From: Nitrospirota bacterium
Lineage (GTDB): Bacteria; Nitrospinota; Nitrospinia; Nitrospinales; VA-1
DNA length: 15,208 bases
Assembly: GCA_003235465.1 (NCBI GenBank)
Contig: QJWD01000430.1
Coordinates: 1 to 15,208 of the forward strand
Direction of reading: 5' to 3'
Of this stretch, positions 14,887 to 15,208 are shown piece after piece; within the stretch, counting starts at the first letter, position 1, and every line of letters starts with the position of its first letter. A program made the position numbers and the translations under genes. Under the pieces are notes generated by a model. The model saw nothing but the letters and a program-made list of their open reading frames with translations, had not been told where the DNA came from and searched no databases.

Positions 14887-15208
14887 TCAGCCGCCGATGC
14901 CGGGAAGGTCGTTGAAGGTAATTGTTTTTCCGGGAAATCCTTGTTTCAGCAACAGGTCGATGACCTGTTTGATGGCGGCGACGTGGCGCCGGCGGGATTC
15001 GGAGCCGTCGAAATGCGGGTCCTCCTCTTCGATGGAGATCACCCCCGGGCCGCTGTAGTTAATGTAAAACGCGCCGAGGGGCCGAAGGGCATTTCGCGGT
15101 CCGGATTCGGAACAGCTGTTGACGATCACCATGACGAGGCCGCCATCGGGACCGGGGTACACCTCGAACAGGCCGCCGTTCTTGACATTGTTAGCTCGGC
15201 AGTATTCG
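14887..15208 (-). CDS. Unrecognised protein, 5' end outside the window
   Basis: I do not recognise this protein. The frame stays open to the right edge, giving at least 106 codons. An internal GTG at 15162 could look like a start, but coding continues upstream (EYCRANNVKNGGLFEVYPGP), so the true start is probably beyond the window. The visible part reads as a compact soluble alpha/beta domain: hydrophobic strands LVMVIVNSCSES and LGAFYINYS, an acidic stretch ISIEEEDPHFDG, then a basic helix ESRRRHVAAIKQVIDLLLKQG and a C-terminal strand before GIGG. No signal peptide or membrane segment is seen. It lies upstream of marR on the same strand, but marR has its own promoter in the 98-base gap. Confidence 0.55.
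   Translation of the reverse strand, partial: EYCRANNVKNGGLFEVYPGPDGGLVMVIVNSCSESGPRNALRPLGAFYINYSGPGVISIEEEDPHFDGSESRRRHVAAIKQVIDLLLKQGFPGKTITFNDLPGIGG

Overview
The window is a compact, high-GC bacterial chromosome segment. It looks like a Gram-negative, double-membrane organism: it has two lipoproteins with lipoboxes, a TatB-type translocase subunit, and a GspA/GspB pair that serves an outer-membrane secretin. Housekeeping genes sit close together, often with 1-4 bp overlaps. A DUF4911 protein next to mnmG, the VCBS-repeat lipoprotein and the GspA/GspB architecture suggest Desulfobacterota, Nitrospinota or a related deltaproteobacteria-like lineage. That placement is inference only. I see no phage, insertion sequence, integrase or CRISPR array.

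Layout, left to right. (1) Positions 1-996 hold a 5'-truncated YfiF-type SpoU/TrmH RNA methyltransferase. It carries two in-frame copies of a 40-41 residue basic repeat and is broken by an exact 8-bp tandem duplication. (2) Two DUF2231-type membrane proteins face each other tail to tail and overlap by 31 bp; tatB lies beyond them on the minus strand. (3) Divergent from tatB, behind a leader with a perfect 10-bp inverted repeat, is ribF, translationally coupled to an LPG-synthase-like flippase. (4) tRNA-Leu(CAG) has its own promoter and is followed by a 348-bp gene-free stretch of nested inverted repeats. (5) mnmG and a small DUF4911 gene overlap by 1 bp and converge on apt.

(6) A LysM/M23 lipoprotein and a seven-bladed FG-GAP/VCBS propeller lipoprotein diverge from a shared region with one clear sigma70-like promoter on each strand. 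(7) yacG and a gspA-gspB operon diverge from an AT-rich island with overlapping promoters. GspA here has an extra N-terminal J-like domain whose HPD motif is lost. (8) On the minus strand are a MarR regulator and a QueG-like double-cluster Fe-S protein fused to a C-terminal SCP2 domain, with related palindromes before each gene. An unrecognised gene runs off the right edge.

Functional themes are RNA modification and decoding (YfiF-like, tRNA-Leu, MnmG), flavin and purine supply (RibF, Apt; RibF makes the FAD that MnmG binds), cell-envelope biogenesis (TatB, flippase, M23 lipoprotein, propeller, GspAB), and a small MarR-controlled redox module. The observations most worth a second look are the 8-bp duplication, the J-like domain on GspA, and the MarR/Fe-S-SCP2 pair with its twin operators.
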